This document shows positions 1-11,949 of a stretch of 64,000 nucleotides of DNA, one piece after another. Location: positions 350,155 through 414,154 of the forward strand of contig NW_019775432.1 of the NCBI RefSeq assembly GCF_001039355.2, in the 5' to 3' direction. This DNA is from Lingula anatina (Eukaryota > Brachiopoda > Lingulata > Lingulida > Lingulidae). Numbering within the stretch: position 1 is the stretch's first letter; the number at the start of each line of letters is the position of its first letter. A program made the position numbers and the translations under genes. The notes under the pieces were generated by a model. It had not been told where the DNA came from. It made no database searches and saw only the letters and a list, made by a program, of their open reading frames with translations.

Positions 1-1251
1 TTATGTGTAACCCATATGGTGCCGCTCTACCGTCGTTTTTGCAGTAGAAATAGGGTTGTGTACCCGAAATAACAGCTCAAAAGTGAAAGACCACAGAAAA
101 ACACACCACCTATGAGGCAGAACAAATGAGGAGTTTTAAAGTGAAAGGCGCTATTGGCTTGTTTATTGAGATAAAGATGTGGAACGCAATGCAAGATGTT
201 TTAAAGAGTGCGGCAGCAGGTTCAGATACAGCGTGGTGCACATACAGTTAACACAGGACAAAAATATTTTTTGACGGCAACATCGAATTTTTAGATGGAT
301 GTCTGATCAAGGCTACAGAAAAAGCCAAGACATATATCTTAAGGCTGCAGAGTTCGATAAAAGCAGGATAAGAGGGAGTTGCTGGTACACATCACTGTCG
401 GCACGTTGAGGGCAAACGCCAGGAAAGATGCACTTCATAATAAAGTGAAGAGTAATCTGTTGCAAGCCTGGATGTGCATGCTGTTAGCAACAGTTTGTTC
501 AGAGAAGCGTGACTAGAGGAAAGTGGTAGGGGAAGTCGAGTTCACATAAATATTAAAAAAAAAACAGCCTGGCCATAAACTTAAATTTTAACTTGAATCC
601 TTACTCTTATGTATAAACAGGAAAGTTGTCGGAGATTTAGTGTGACGTGACTGTCAACAGGTGTGCGGGCAAGGACACGTGCAGATATATTTATCTATAT
701 GTTTGACCTTTTATTGAGGAACACCGATAGAGATGATAATTGAAATAAGCCAATCAAGATCTAACAAGTTTCTTTATGGCAGTAGCGGTAGAGGGGTCAC
801 TGAGCTAATTTCTTAATGCCTCAACATGCTTTTAGAAAGTAGGGTAATTGGTGTATGCATAGAGTGTTGTGCACATAAACTCTGGATGGTGACGAATATT
901 CTGTTTCAATGCCACTGATTATCAGTTACAGTCCCGAATTGCTATATTCCCGATATGCTATATTCCAAGATATGCCTTTTCGTTTTCTGTTAACGCCAAG
1001 CTAATTTAGACATATATTAAAGAGGACATGCTATATAACCCTGCATGTGGCCACAATAAGATACGCTGAAAAATAAAAGAGTCAAAGCATTTTTATCATC
1101 ACGACCTCCAGACATAATCGTTCAAATCCACCTTCTCATTAATTACATATACGATACATATGGATAAGACGAAAACAAAATCCCAATCACTGTTACATCT
1201 AAAGGACATAACTATTTCATTTATGCAGCAAAGTAGGTAACTGCTGCACTA

Positions 1252-1503
1252 TAGACAACAGAATGGCCGTTGTCTTCTCTAACGCAATTTACAACAGAAT
1301 TTCAACCCAGCACAGGTCTGGCTGAGCCAGACAATGCCACTGCGGCCGCTAACACGACACCAGTGAGTACACAAGCTCCAAGGTCAGAACTACGTCCAAA
1401 CCATCGCGACCACCAAGACGACAATAATATTTTATATCTCATCTTGATGCGTTATATCTCGAACTCCTTGTTTGCGAGACGAAATTTCATTGATTTTTCA
1501 CAA
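1252..1503 (+). pseudogene. Relic IAP linker exon (no BIR left)
   Basis: The plus strand encodes a stretch like the Ser/Thr/Pro-rich linker between BIR1 and BIR2 of the two-exon IAPs at 25703 and 38742: SSLTQFTTE, then GLAEPDNATAA, then TTPVSTQ. It ends at a preserved splice donor, TTTTCACAA|GTAAGT, at the position equivalent to the donor of those genes. No BIR precedes it and no second exon follows, so it is read as a dead exon. It lies on the strand opposite the neighbouring IAP and has a twin in the right-hand duplication (19285-19536), so it predates that duplication. Confidence 0.65.
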
Positions 1504-2073
1504 GTAAGTTGTGATACCATACATGCTTTCAAAATTCTCCAATAACCTGCGCGGGGAAACTTTAATGTATTATAAATATTATCACAGACAAACCTTTTTT
1601 TTCATATATTTCGCTGGAGCAGTAGTCGAAATAATTTACTGGTACAGAGTTGATTAAAGATTTAAATGTAAAAACTGATAGAATAAGTGTTGAATGTTTT
1701 TTATTTTTTATGGATATCAACATTTTGTATTATATATTATTAATTAAATTATTTCTTACACCATTCATGCGCACTGGCCAGCTTTTGAATTTACATTAAG
1801 TTAATTTCCTAAACCTTCATACAATCAGCATTTATAAAACGCATCTAAGAAATGATACAAGATATCGAATTTGGCCATTTATTTTTACCATTTCCTTGAA
1901 ATATGCAGCTATTTGAACAAAGAAAACAGTTGAAATTGGGAAAATATGTTTATCTAACTTTATCTTCCAGCTCTGTGGTGATACTCCCGACACAAAATAG
2001 AACTGTCGGCAGTTTTTCCGCCGTCTGCTCAACTTTTGTGTTTCGTCCATGCGGACTCGTCAGGGGAGCCAAG

Positions 2074-3972
2074 CTAGCAGAGATAGGTTTTTACTGTGCC
2101 CCTGATCTTGGATTCACAAACTGGGCATTTTCGGAGAGAGGGAGCGCATGGATTGCAACACACAAGATGAGCACACGGCAAGAGAACAACCTCAGCGTCC
2201 CTCACCTTACATATTTTACATTTTCTCTGTTCTTTTAAAAGTTTATTTTCTTCCCTTAGTTTGTCTGATAAGATAACGGGGTCAATGGGTTCAGGGGGGT
2301 TATTTGTATTTGCGGAGGGTGCTGTGTCATTTGGAGGTGTTTGGTCTGATTGACCCCTGGCTACTGTGACATTTTGGGGATCATTTCTCAAATTGGTATC
2401 CCCTTTGCTATCCCCCAGTTCTTGTTCCTCTTCAATTCTAAGAAGAGCTTCTATTAAAGATTGTAGATTAGGGAAATCGTCACCAACAGTTGTAAGTCTA
2501 TTTTCTATAGCCCTTCTTACTAAATCTCGGGAATAACCCATTGCTATTACTTTCTGGACTGATGGTGCATCTAATCGAGCTTTTATTTCTCTTGCCTCTA
2601 TCTGATGGGTATGTGGGGACCGACCTGCTTGGCCGGAAAATTGGCCGTTGGCGGAATTGCGTTGCAGTATTTCTCTGATGAAAGACACTCCTTTACATTG
2701 TTTCACATACCCACAATTTGGGAACCAACGCGCATGCTCAGTCCATACGTCATCCTGTGGCTCCCAGTTTCTCAGTCCCCCGCCACAGAAAAAGCATTTC
2801 ACATTGTCCCCAAAGCCGGCGTAATAGAACCCCGCTATGGAAAGTTCTCTTGGTGTTTGCCGCTTACTGATGGGCCAGTTTTCAAACGTCAAAATCCTGT
2901 TCTGTTCAATTGCAAACTGGGGATGTTTTGGTCGTTCAGTCACTATTGGGTTATCGTCAAACAATAAATTGTTCTGCTGGGTCAAACTCTGCTCTCGGTT
3001 TTGTCTCTGTTGTACAAACGAACACAACGGAAAATGTTTCAAATGTTCTCCAAATGCATCATCGCCCCTGCCCCAAGATCTGATTTTCCCGCCGCAATAA
3101 GCACATTTTACAATATCTGAAGTCCCTAAATAAAAGAACCCCGCCTTTGCGAGTTCACTGGGTCTGACAGGACAACTGTCTGGGAAATTAGCATAGGTTT
3201 GCATACGAGTTAACTCATTCTCCTTCATAATCAACATAAAGTCCTCACTCTCATGGACATTTGTAAGGGTCGGAGAAGTAGTGTAAGAGTAATGGGGATT
3301 GTTTTGACGCGTTTCAGTTGGCGGTGACCTCCTGACGGCAAGATTGTCAGTAGTGTCAACGCCGACTTGAGCGTTTGGATTAACAGCAGACCGAGGCGTC
3401 TTTCCGGTGGCCTCGTTCCGTGATTCTGTCCTTTCGTCAGCACGGTTTCTTAATTCACTGGTAGTGCCATGGGTGACTTCACCTCTCATTGAATTTCCAT
3501 TCGCGACTCTCAAAGAGCCCTCAGCATGTTGGGAACCTTGTGACACCCGAGTCCCAGGGGAACGAAGACCAAGAGGAGCGTAGATTGTTCTTTGAAGTCC
3601 TGCATTTTCTTCGGGAGAAGAGACTTCAACATATATCGGAATATTCTCTTTATTAACACCATTTATGTAGCGACAGTTTGGTGATACTTGGTGGTGCTTG
3701 TGTTCGGGGTTGTCGCCCAATTTCCAACCTCGAACGCTGCGATGACAAGCGAAACATTCCACTTCATCGTCCCTGCCAGTGTAGTAAAAGCCGTACTTGG
3801 CCAGCCTAGCAGCAGAAGCAGGTGCCTAATCAGGCCAATTGGCAAAGGTTAAGAGTCGTTGGTACTCATACCTGTAACGCTGTGTCGGACTCAGCGGACG
3901 GTGACCGTTTCCTTGTACATCGTTTTCATAATCTTTCAAACCTAGCGGTGACTTTCCTTTGCTCAGTGCCAT
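2074..3972 (-). pseudogene. IAP, BIR-BIR-BIR-UBA-RING, with one in-frame nonsense codon
   Basis: Minus-strand IAP, almost full length and single-exon in its coding part. It starts at ATG 3972 (MALSKGKSPLGL); a conserved acceptor (cttacttcag|A) just upstream implies a 5' UTR intron. The Trp of the WPDWAP motif in BIR1 is changed to TAG (3828-3826). From MECFACH (3762) to the stop at 2074 the frame is open and carries the BIR1 zinc ligands, BIR2 (CAYC...EHLKHFPLC), BIR3 (CFFC...EHARWFPNC), UBA (MGYSRDLVRRAIENRL) and RING (CKIC...CAHLVCCNPC...CPVC). Nothing else is broken, so it may be a very young pseudogene, a segregating null allele, or a gene restarting inside BIR1. Its closest relative is the intact copy at 20108-22015. 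IAPs bind caspases and signalling adaptors and act as E3 ubiquitin ligases; that role is assumed from the family. Confidence 0.85.
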
Positions 3973-4015
3973 TCTGAAGTAAGAGCGAGAACTTAATATT
4001 ATCGATTTCACCAAC

Positions 4016-6400
4016 GCAGTTTTTTTTTCAGCTTTGTTTGCTCCAAGGATAATTTGGCATTAATTCTGTTATCTTTTTACTTAAGGCTTTGCATATATGA
4101 GAAACTAGGAGACACGTGACAACAGGATAGATCTAAACGTCCCTACAAAACTTCGAATGGCATTTAGATTAGCTGTGACACAGGCATCGGAGAAATCTAG
4201 AGGTTTGTAGTGGCGTAGTTATCAACCTTATGTCGATCTGTTTGTTAGTTTTCAATAAAGACATATCATCTTTATCAGATAAAATTTGAAAGTGCAAACG
4301 AAACGATTTCAGTCCTAACTTCATATCAATTTCCTACATTTCCTTGTATTTGATAATTTCTATTCATAATACCTTTGTTAAAGGAAGATTTGTAATAAGG
4401 GACTCGTAACTGCCTGACAAAACATCTAAACCAAAATAATGGAACCTGCACGTGAACCTGCACATTTGTGGTCAACTATGCCAATTATCATGATAAAATA
4501 TTGTTCACGGATGAAGTAACGTGCAGTACTCACCTCAGAATAGAAAGGTGTTAGATTGACGACAAAAGCTTTTGAGCTGCCTATGCTTATACATAGCAAC
4601 GAGAAATATAAACGACGATATTTTATATTTTCGAGGGAATTTTCAGTATTTCAAATCAACACTAAGGTACATGCATTATTGAATCATTTAATGCAGAAAG
4701 AAAACACATTTTGCTATATGAAAGAAAATAAACTATTACAGTACCTTTAACATTTTTAATACACTATACTCCACCTTTAAACGTTTAAGAACTTCTTACA
4801 CAACTTCTACCTACCCTCTAACTGGCTCACAGATTGATTTTTCACTAGATATTAACAGATATGTATCTGGTTAAATAGACGGCTAGTCTCTGCACTGTGA
4901 CCCTTGTTGTGACAGATGGGGAGATTTTTAGTCTGAATCGGGAGATCGGGAGTGTTGACAGGTCTTTATGTACTAAGTCGAGTGGGCTAGCAGGCGCTGA
5001 TCGTTTCCGGGCTAGTTACTCAAAATTTTCTTATGCCTTGCATACATGTACATGTGCTCATGTAATATGCTGGATAGCCAGTTTTGTTCGGCTGTGGGCA
5101 GTTTAGTAAGAAATGAAAAAAAAAATGAAACTTAAAAACCTTAAGCCGCTCTGTGAGTGCGAATCACTTGTCATCATGCCTCAAATAAGTCTTCTCGGTG
5201 ATGCTTTATTTAGCAACTCATATATTTGTTTGAATATGATAGAATAAGTATCTCATGACGCAAGTTCAATGTGTCTGTAAGGACAAACCAGAATACACAG
5301 TGTATTTACAGTGTGCATGATACAGGTATGAAACAAGTATGAAACATATAAACTTATTCCAATCTTTTACGCCAGTATAGAAGTTACATTATACGAAAGT
5401 AAAATGGTAATGTATATATTTTATAAAACCGATAAAATATAAAAAATGAATATTTCATTTTGTATTCAGATCACCTTGTCCCTTTTCACATCGAGCAGTA
5501 CATTTATTTCTCTGTACATGTGACCGATGTTGACCGATCTTAACGTGTACATGTAATTATCTTGTCGGACGCGAGAGCTCCGTTTATATTAAGTGACTTA
5601 TTAACTTACTGCCGGCAATCAATCTGCCTTATGTTTTGATGCTGATACCCCCTAAAAGTTCGGTGAGGCGTGTCAGACACGTCATAACACTTAGACAAAA
5701 ACCCCGGACCAAACCCGCTAACCCGATGGGTCTTTCTGAATGTTCGCTAATCCCCTACATTCAGTAACGCCGATGTGACTTATCATATTTCTAAACATCA
5801 TACATCTTAAATAGCCGCGAATATGATTCATCTACTGTCAGTTTACATTCGTTATCAACACACGTCTGTCTTTGTACACACATGCTATGATTAAGTCAAC
5901 ACATCATTGCAGACTTTTAACATATTATGATTTTAAACTTACGTGTGTTAATCTGATGCTCATAGCAGTGTCAACATTACAGCATCTGCAGATTCAACTC
6001 CTGACAGTGTGTACAAAGTACGTTTATCGATCGATTAACACGCCTACTTTAGTAGGTCGTCATATATTATATATTATATCAAACATGTTATCATATCATG
6101 CAATCTGTAACAAGGAATAAATGAATTGTTCTCTTAAATTGAAAATGGGCGAATATCTAATCATTGTCAATAAAATGATTATAATAGTTCTTTATATTAA
6201 TAAAAATTAAAGAGATTGATATTTAACCAGAAGTTATCAGGCAAAGGACCTTTGATATATCACGAGATTATATTTAAAAAAGTCCTTATTAGTCCTTACT
6301 ACTCTATACATGCAGCCCAGTACTTCAGTCCAGTGAGACCTATGAACATGTGCACTAGCAGAGCACTCTATTCAAAAAGAGAGAGGACTCGAGTGTAGTA
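4016..6400. other. AT-rich intergenic stretch, nothing recognised
   Basis: Upstream of the first minus-strand IAP. Only short open frames occur, with no domain, no convincing splice pair and no RNA gene. It should contain the 5' UTR exon and promoter of the 3972 gene, but I could not locate them. A short GC-rich stretch near 5640-5760 (gtcagacacgtc) resembles the foldback elements found later in the window. Confidence 0.5.
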
Positions 6401-6424
6401 AACACTCGAAATGATCAAGGCGAA

Positions 6425-6434
6425 GGGATTCCCC
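6425..6434. promoter_or_regulatory. kappaB-like site GGGATTCCCC
   Basis: Matches the NF-kappaB consensus GGGRNWYYCC. It is conserved in both direct-repeat units (second copy at 8474-8483). Function is inferred from sequence only. Confidence 0.45.
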
Positions 6435-6959
6435 AAATAAAGATCTAAATATTGACGGGTGCCTTAATAGCTGGAGATATATTCATTTTTTTTTCTGAAG
6501 TCGAAAAGAATTCACGCTACACAAGTTATACAATGTGTGTGTTTATTGATACATGTATTTTAAATTTTGCCAAGCGAAATTACAAAGAGGACGCCTTTGG
6601 CCTGAACTTTAGAGACTTATTTAATTCTTCAACACACCGTTAAACTTTACGCCTACTGCTTAGGACTTGGGATCAATCACTAGATGCTAGCATACCCCCA
6701 GTAATAATAACTGCAAATCATTGTGCAATTTTTCATTCCTTTTATCTTTAATTTCGATGATTTCTAAACCACCGATGTGTATGCTAAATCTGGGATTGTT
6801 TATCATTGTAATTTGACAATGTCTGCCACTCTGCCTCACGTGTGCACTTTTGATATTATTGTAAACAAAAAAAATCCCCTAACTGAGTCCATTGTTAATT
6901 CGGTAAACAAGCTCCATTTTTACGTGTACCTGTCGTTTCAAAATTGTAGTATACAATAT

Positions 6960-7161
6960 GGGGGAATCCCCCTTTCTTAACGCAGTACAGGTTCAGTGGT
7001 ATTATATTTAACGTTCGCAAGCGTCTTCTCGGTGTCACTCGATCTTATGATGCATTTTAACTTCAACGACGCAAAACACCCTGTGCACACATTTATAAAC
7101 CACTTGAATCTCTTTTGATCAAATCTTTCTAGCAGCATCATAGTGCAAATAAGTATAAAAG
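6960..7161 (+). promoter_or_regulatory. Orphan promoter: kappaB-like palindrome plus TATA box
   Basis: GGGGGAATCCCCC (6960-6972) is a near-perfect kappaB-like palindrome. It lies about 180 bp before TATAAAAG (7154-7161), which is followed by gaggactaagaaacg, a plausible start region. The arrangement is preserved in unit 2 (8994 and 9187). No coding sequence follows this copy before the second unit. Confidence 0.45.
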
Positions 7162-7400
7162 AGGACTAAGAAACGTACCTGCGTCTAAATTGTCGGAGAA
7201 ACTGTCAACCGTTAAGTATTATCGATCACCTTGTTTGAACAAGTGTTCACGGGAAATTTTTTTAAAAAAGCGAGAATTCAGTTAATGGAACGGACCGTTG
7301 AATACTAGGTCTCCGTAAACATACGACATGTGTTCAAAAGAAGTTGGGTAATTTTTTAACCGACTGTATAAAGTTATCAGGAATCAGTTTTACTTTAAGA

Positions 7401-8444
7401 CCTGTAAACTGTTGTGCAAATTAAAAGCGTGGTGTGGGGAATCCAAAGAATGTAAACACATTTTACGTATACTTCCTCGGTAATTTATAGGAAAGCTGGG
7501 AATGTTAAAGTGCACTGGCATATCCCTGACTAACAAAACATATATTGTAGCTGATATCTCTTTCAATAAGTAAACACAGTCATGCATTTTGCTGCGTTTT
7601 CTTTTTGGTGAACTTGTTCCATTTCAGTTTTGTTTTGTTTTTTCTTACTCCATTAATTTAATGCATTTTTCAATAATTCAAAATGCTTAAAGATTAGTGT
7701 TTTATGTTCCGTAAGACTTATTAGACTTATTGTACTCGGTTTGGTCACATCAATCCTTGGTCCATCACAAAATAAGTGAGATGGTTATACACTGTATTAG
7801 GATAAAATTGGATTCCCAGACAAGAAAGTAAATTTGATTATCAATAACTACTTTCTTACATGAAATCAAATATTGCTTAGTAAATACAATGTAAAACTTT
7901 TTGAATAAATAAAAATTCAATAGCTTGTAACTCCCAAATTGTGACAGTTATATCATCGGACTGAAATTAACTGAATTTGTCTTTTAGGTTTTTATAATTA
8001 TGATCTATCTAATACCATTAATTTAAACAATAATCCAAGTGTATAGTCATAAAGCAAAGAAGCTTCGAAAATCGCTCGATCAAGTTCTTGGTAACCCGAT
8101 AATAAACTGATAAGCAAGGTTGGAAGCACAAAATTCATTTCCTTTGGCAAAATAAGCAAACAATAGAATCATGAATTTAAAAAAAGACTAGATTGTGATA
8201 CTTTATCAGCTTACATGTATCATTTAATTTCAATAAATCCAGTCACTGTGGAAGTCACTGTGATCACCCTATATCATAAAAAAGTATTTTCATTTTTTAT
8301 CTATATGATTGATACTCTATCATTTCTAATTATAACTAATTTTTATAAAAATTAACAAATTATTGTCTAATAGACCCAGTCCAAATCCCTAATGACATTC
8401 ATTCAATGCACAGGTCTAATTGGAGGAGGGGGGAGGGTGTAGTA
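7401..8444. other. AT-rich spacer between promoter repeats, nothing recognised
   Basis: Between the two direct-repeat units. Only short open frames, no domain and no tandem repeat of note. If an IAP gene once followed unit 1, no trace of it is visible here. Confidence 0.5.
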
Positions 8445-8473
8445 AATAGTAAGATCGAAATGATCAAAACGAA

Positions 8474-8483
8474 GGGATTCCCC
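8474..8483. promoter_or_regulatory. kappaB-like site GGGATTCCCC
   Basis: Second-unit copy of the site at 6425, about 1.2 kb upstream of the IAP start codon at 9680. Confidence 0.45.
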
Positions 8484-8993
8484 AAATAAAGGAGATTTAA
8501 ATATAGACGTGTGCCTTAACAATTGAAAATATGTTTATTTTCCTTTTTTTCTGAAGTCGCAAGAAATTCACGCTACACAAGTTATACAATGTGTGTGTGT
8601 TTATTGATACATGTATTTTAAATTTTGCCAAGGGAAATTACAAAGAGGACGCAGTTGGTCTCAGCCTTAGAGACGTATTCTTCAAAACACCTTTAAAGTG
8701 TACGCCTACTGCTAAGGACTTGTGATCAATCATTAGATGTTAACATACCCCCAGTAATAATAACTGCAAATCATTGTGCAATTTTTCCTTTGTTTTATCT
8801 TTAATTTCAATTTCAAATCTGGGATTGTTTATCATTGTAATTTGACAATGTCTGCCTGTCTGCCTCACGTGTGCACTTTTGATATTGTCGTAAACAAAAA
8901 AGTCACCTAACTGACTCCACCGTTTATTCGGTAAATCAAGTCTATTTTTAAGTGTACTGGTCGTTTCAAAGTTGTGTAGAGGTAAACAATATG

Positions 8994-9194
8994 GGGGAAT
9001 CCCCTTTTCTTAACGCAGTACAGGTTCAGTGGTATTATTTTTAACGTTCGCAAGCGTCTTCTCGGTGTCACTCGATCTTATGATGCATTTTAACTTCAAC
9101 GACGCAAAACACCCTGTGCACACATTTATAAACCACTTGAATCTCTTTTGATCAAATCTTTCTAGCAGCATCATAGTGCAAATAAGTATAAAAG
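8994..9194 (+). promoter_or_regulatory. Predicted IAP promoter: GGGGAATCCCC and TATAAAAG
   Basis: The kappaB-like palindrome GGGGAATCCCC (8994-9004) lies about 180 bp upstream of TATAAAAG (9187-9194). The IAP coding sequence starts at 9680, right after a splice acceptor (gctcttattgcag|A). A start near 9215 with a 5' UTR intron ending at 9678 would fit. I could not place the intron donor. NF-kappaB control of IAPs is known in animals; control here is inference. Confidence 0.5.
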
Positions 9195-9679
9195 AGGACT
9201 AAGAAACGTACATGTACCTGCGTCTAAATTGTCGGAGAAACTGTCAACCGTTAAGTATTATCGATCACCTTGTTTGAACAAGTTTGAACAAAAGCGAGAA
9301 TTCAGTTAATGGAACGGACCGTTGAATACTAGGTCTCCGTAAACATACGACATTTGTTCAAAAGAAGCGGAGTAATTTTTTAAGCGACTGTATAAAGTTA
9401 TCAGAAACCTGTTCTACTTTAAGACCTGTCAGGATGGGGGACGTAGGACGTGCGAGGAAACCCCCCTCTCTGGTAGTCAAAGTTAAGTTGTAGATGTACC
9501 TATGTCAGCTCAAGTTGTCATGTGGCTACTACTATATTATTTCGTATATGAGAAGCCTTTGGTAAATAAAATAAAGTTATCAGAAAAAAATTATCTCTCT
9601 AGCAAATAAAGGTGATTAAAAAGGAAAACTGCGTTGGTGAAATCAATAGCGTTCATTAGGTTTTTGCTCTTATTGCAGA

Positions 9680-11362
9680 ATGGCACTGAGCAAAGGAAGG
9701 TCACCACTAGGTTTGAAAGATTATGAAGACGATGTACAAGGAAACGGTCGCCGTCCGCTGAGTCCGGCACAGCGTCACAGGTTTGAGTACCAACGACTCT
9801 TAACCTTTGCCAATTGGCCTGATTGGGCACCTGCATCGCTGCTAGGCTGGCCAGGTACGGCTTTTTCTACACCGGCAGGGACGATGAGGTGGAATGTTTT
9901 GCTTGTCATCGCAGCGTTCGAGGTTTGAAATTGGGCGACAATTAACCCCGAAAACAAACACCGCCAAGTATCACCAAACTGTCGCTACATAAATGGTATT
10001 AATAAAGAGAATATTCCTATATATGTTGACGTCTCTTCTCCCGAAGAAAATGCAGGGCTTCAAAGAACCATCTACACTCCTCTTGGACTTCAGCCCCTTG
10101 GGAATCAGCTGTCACAAGGTGCCCAACACGCTGAGGGCTCTTTAGGAGCAGTGCTTACGGTACCAAACGGGAATTCATTGGGCGGTGAAACGCCCTATGG
10201 GACTACCAGTGCAGTAAGAAACCATGTAAATGAAAGGACAGTATTAAATAACGAGGCCATTAGAAAGACGCCTCGGTCTGCCGTTAATCCAAACGCTCAA
10301 GTCGGCGTTGACACAACTACCAATCTTGACGTTCGGTCACCGCCAACTAAAACGAACCAAAACAATCCCCAATCCCCTACTTCGACAATGGCAAGTGTCC
10401 GCGAAAGTGAGGATTTTATGTTGATTATGAGGGAGAATGAATTAACTCGTATGCAAACGTTTGCTAATTTCCCAGACAGTTGTTCTGTCAGACCCAGTGA
10501 ACTCGCAAAGGTGGGGTTCTTTTATTTAGGGACTTCAGATATTGTAAAATGTGCTTATTGCGGCGGGAAAATCGGATCTTGGAGCAGGGGCGATGACGCA
10601 TTTGGAGAACATTTGAAACATTTTCCGTTGTGTCCATTCGTACAACAAAGACAAAGAAGGGAGCAAAATTCGACCCAACAGAGTAATGTATCGTTTGACG
10701 ATAACCCAATAGTGACTGAACGACCAAAGCATCCCCAGTATGCAATTGTACAGAAAAGAAGAACGACATTTGAAAACTGGCCTAACAGTAAGCGGCAAAC
10801 ACCAAGAGAACTTTCCATAGCGGGGTTATATTACGCCGGCTTTGGGGACAATGTAAAATGCTTTTTCTGTGGCGGGGGACTGAGAAACTGGGAGCCACAG
10901 GATGACGTATGGACTGAGCATGCGCGTTGGTTCCCAAATTGTGGGTATGTGAAACTAAGTAAAGGAGTAACTTTCATCAGAGAAATACTGCAACGCAATT
11001 CCGCTATCGACCAAGTTAGTCGAGTCCGACATACCCATGAAAAAGAGGCAAGGGAGATCGAAGCTCGGTTAGATGCACCATCTGTCCAGACAGTAATAGC
11101 AATGGGTTATTCCCGAGATTTAGTAAGAAGGGCTATAGAAAATAGACTTACAACTGTTGGTGACGATTTCCCTAATCTACAGTCTTTAGTAGAAGCCATT
11201 CTTCGAATAGAAGAGAAACATGAAGGGGGAAATGGTGGTGGTGACAGAGAGATAAGAGCTGGGTTAGGCGCACCATCTGCTCACAGCATGGTAGTTGAAA
11301 TGGGCTCATTTAATATGCAGTCCTTGATGGAAGCTCTTGGTGAAATAGAAAACGAGCAATAA
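9680..11362 (+). pseudogene. Damaged IAP: BIR1 frameshifted, BIR2-BIR3-UBA kept, partial second UBA, RING lost
   Basis: Plus-strand relative of the intact 635-aa IAP. It starts at ATG 9680 (MALSKGRSPLGL). Against the intact copy, one base is missing near 9831 (gcatcgctg for gcttctgctg) and four are added near 9941 (gacaattaacc for gacaacc). The frame is lost across BIR1, including a TGA at 9926, and then restored with one extra codon. From about 9962 the frame is open to 11362: BIR2 (CAYC...EHLKHFPLC), BIR3 (CFFC...EHARWFPNC) and UBA (MGYSRDLVRRAIENRL). A second UBA-like piece follows (GLGAPSAHSMVVEMG, then NMQSLMEALGEIENEQ) and the frame stops. The RING is not in frame. It could still make a short BIR2-BIR3-UBA protein from an internal ATG such as 10388. 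Confidence 0.8.
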
Positions 11363-11700
11363 CATGGGGAATGGGGATACCATCTCGACAAATGATCCCC
11401 AAAATGTTACAGTAGCCGGGGGTCAATCAGACCAATCACCTGCAAATGACACAGCACCCTCCGGCAATACAAATAATCCCCTGCACCCGCTAACTTATCA
11501 GACAAACTAAGACAAGAAAATAAACTTCTAATAGAACAGAGAATATGTAAAAAACAATGTAATTAGGGTGAGGGACGATGAGTTTGTTCTCTTGTCGTGT
11601 GCTCATCTCGTGTATTGCAATCCATACGCTCCGTCTCCCCGAAAATGTCTGGTTTGTGAACACAAGATTAGGAACACAGTAAAACACCTGTCTATGCTAT
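11363..11700 (+). pseudogene. Decayed first RING segment of the 9680 IAP
   Basis: Continues the alignment to the intact IAP beyond the premature stop: GGTCAATCAGACCAATC, a coiled-coil-like lead (RQENKLL), then the RING. It is broken by frameshifts and a stop right after the first zinc ligands (ATATGTAAAAAACAATGTAAT). The distal CPVC region is visible only out of frame. Non-functional as read. Confidence 0.7.
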
Positions 11701-11816
11701 CTTGGCTCCCCTGACGAGTCCACATGGACGAAACACAAAAGTTGAGCAGACGGCGGGAAAACTGCCGACAGTTCTCTTTTTGTGTCGATGTACAGTTCCA
11801 ATGCACCAACGACTAC

Positions 11817-11817
<1 letters not shown>

Positions 11818-11854
<37 letters not shown>
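11818..11854 (+). repeat. Poly(A) tract, ~37 bp
   Basis: An uninterrupted A run that separates the first and second RING segments. It lies after 3' flank sequence homologous to the other IAP copies, at a point where homology breaks off (tgtgtcg|atgtacag). It may mark a retroposed or template-switched insertion, or be a simple repeat. Confidence 0.9.
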
Positions 11855-11856
<2 letters not shown>

Positions 11857-11949
11857 TTATATCAGATCACCCATAAATTTAAAGTCAATTTATAGGAAAA
11901 TGCACATAAACACATAAAAAACATAACAGCCATAAAAACACACATTAAT

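Larger units (their letters stand above)
1..4015. repeat. Segmental duplication, left copy (~4.1 kb, direct)
   Basis: The block from the window start through the 5' end of the first IAP gene is repeated in the same orientation at 17875-22020. Shared landmarks are the opening stretch (taacccatatgg versus taacccatatga), the relic IAP exon at 1252-1503, and the whole minus-strand IAP. The left copy lacks the 160 bp element present in the right copy at 18781-18940. The left boundary lies at or beyond the window edge. Confidence 0.9.
6410..7400. repeat. Promoter-bearing direct repeat, unit 1 (~1 kb)
   Basis: Repeated in the same orientation at 8445-9428. Shared landmarks are the AAGGGATTCCCCAAATAAA stretch, the tandem ACACAAGTTATACAATGTGTG stretch, the kappaB-like palindrome, the TATA box, and GGACCGTTGAATACTAGGTC. 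Unit 2 lies immediately upstream of the plus-strand IAP at 9680. Unit 1 has no IAP after it, so it looks like an orphan promoter copy. A third, shorter and more diverged piece lies at 13075-13190. Confidence 0.85.
8445..9428. repeat. Promoter-bearing direct repeat, unit 2
   Basis: Second copy of the 6410-7400 block, directly upstream of the plus-strand IAP at 9680. It diverges after TTTAAGACCTGT. A short segment follows that begins and ends near AAGTTATCAG (about 9400 and 9565), which may mark a small local duplication or insertion. Confidence 0.85.

Noticed and set aside
2605-3100. Plus-strand open frames opposite the first IAP
   Set aside because: They are antisense shadows of the IAP BIR3 and BIR2 region; the same shadows appear opposite every IAP copy.
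9680-11854. Processed retrocopy, suggested by the intronless IAP and A tract
   Set aside because: The intact relatives are also single-exon in the coding part, the upstream intron acceptor is kept, and the A tract is followed by more IAP sequence. A simple reverse-transcribed copy does not explain this.
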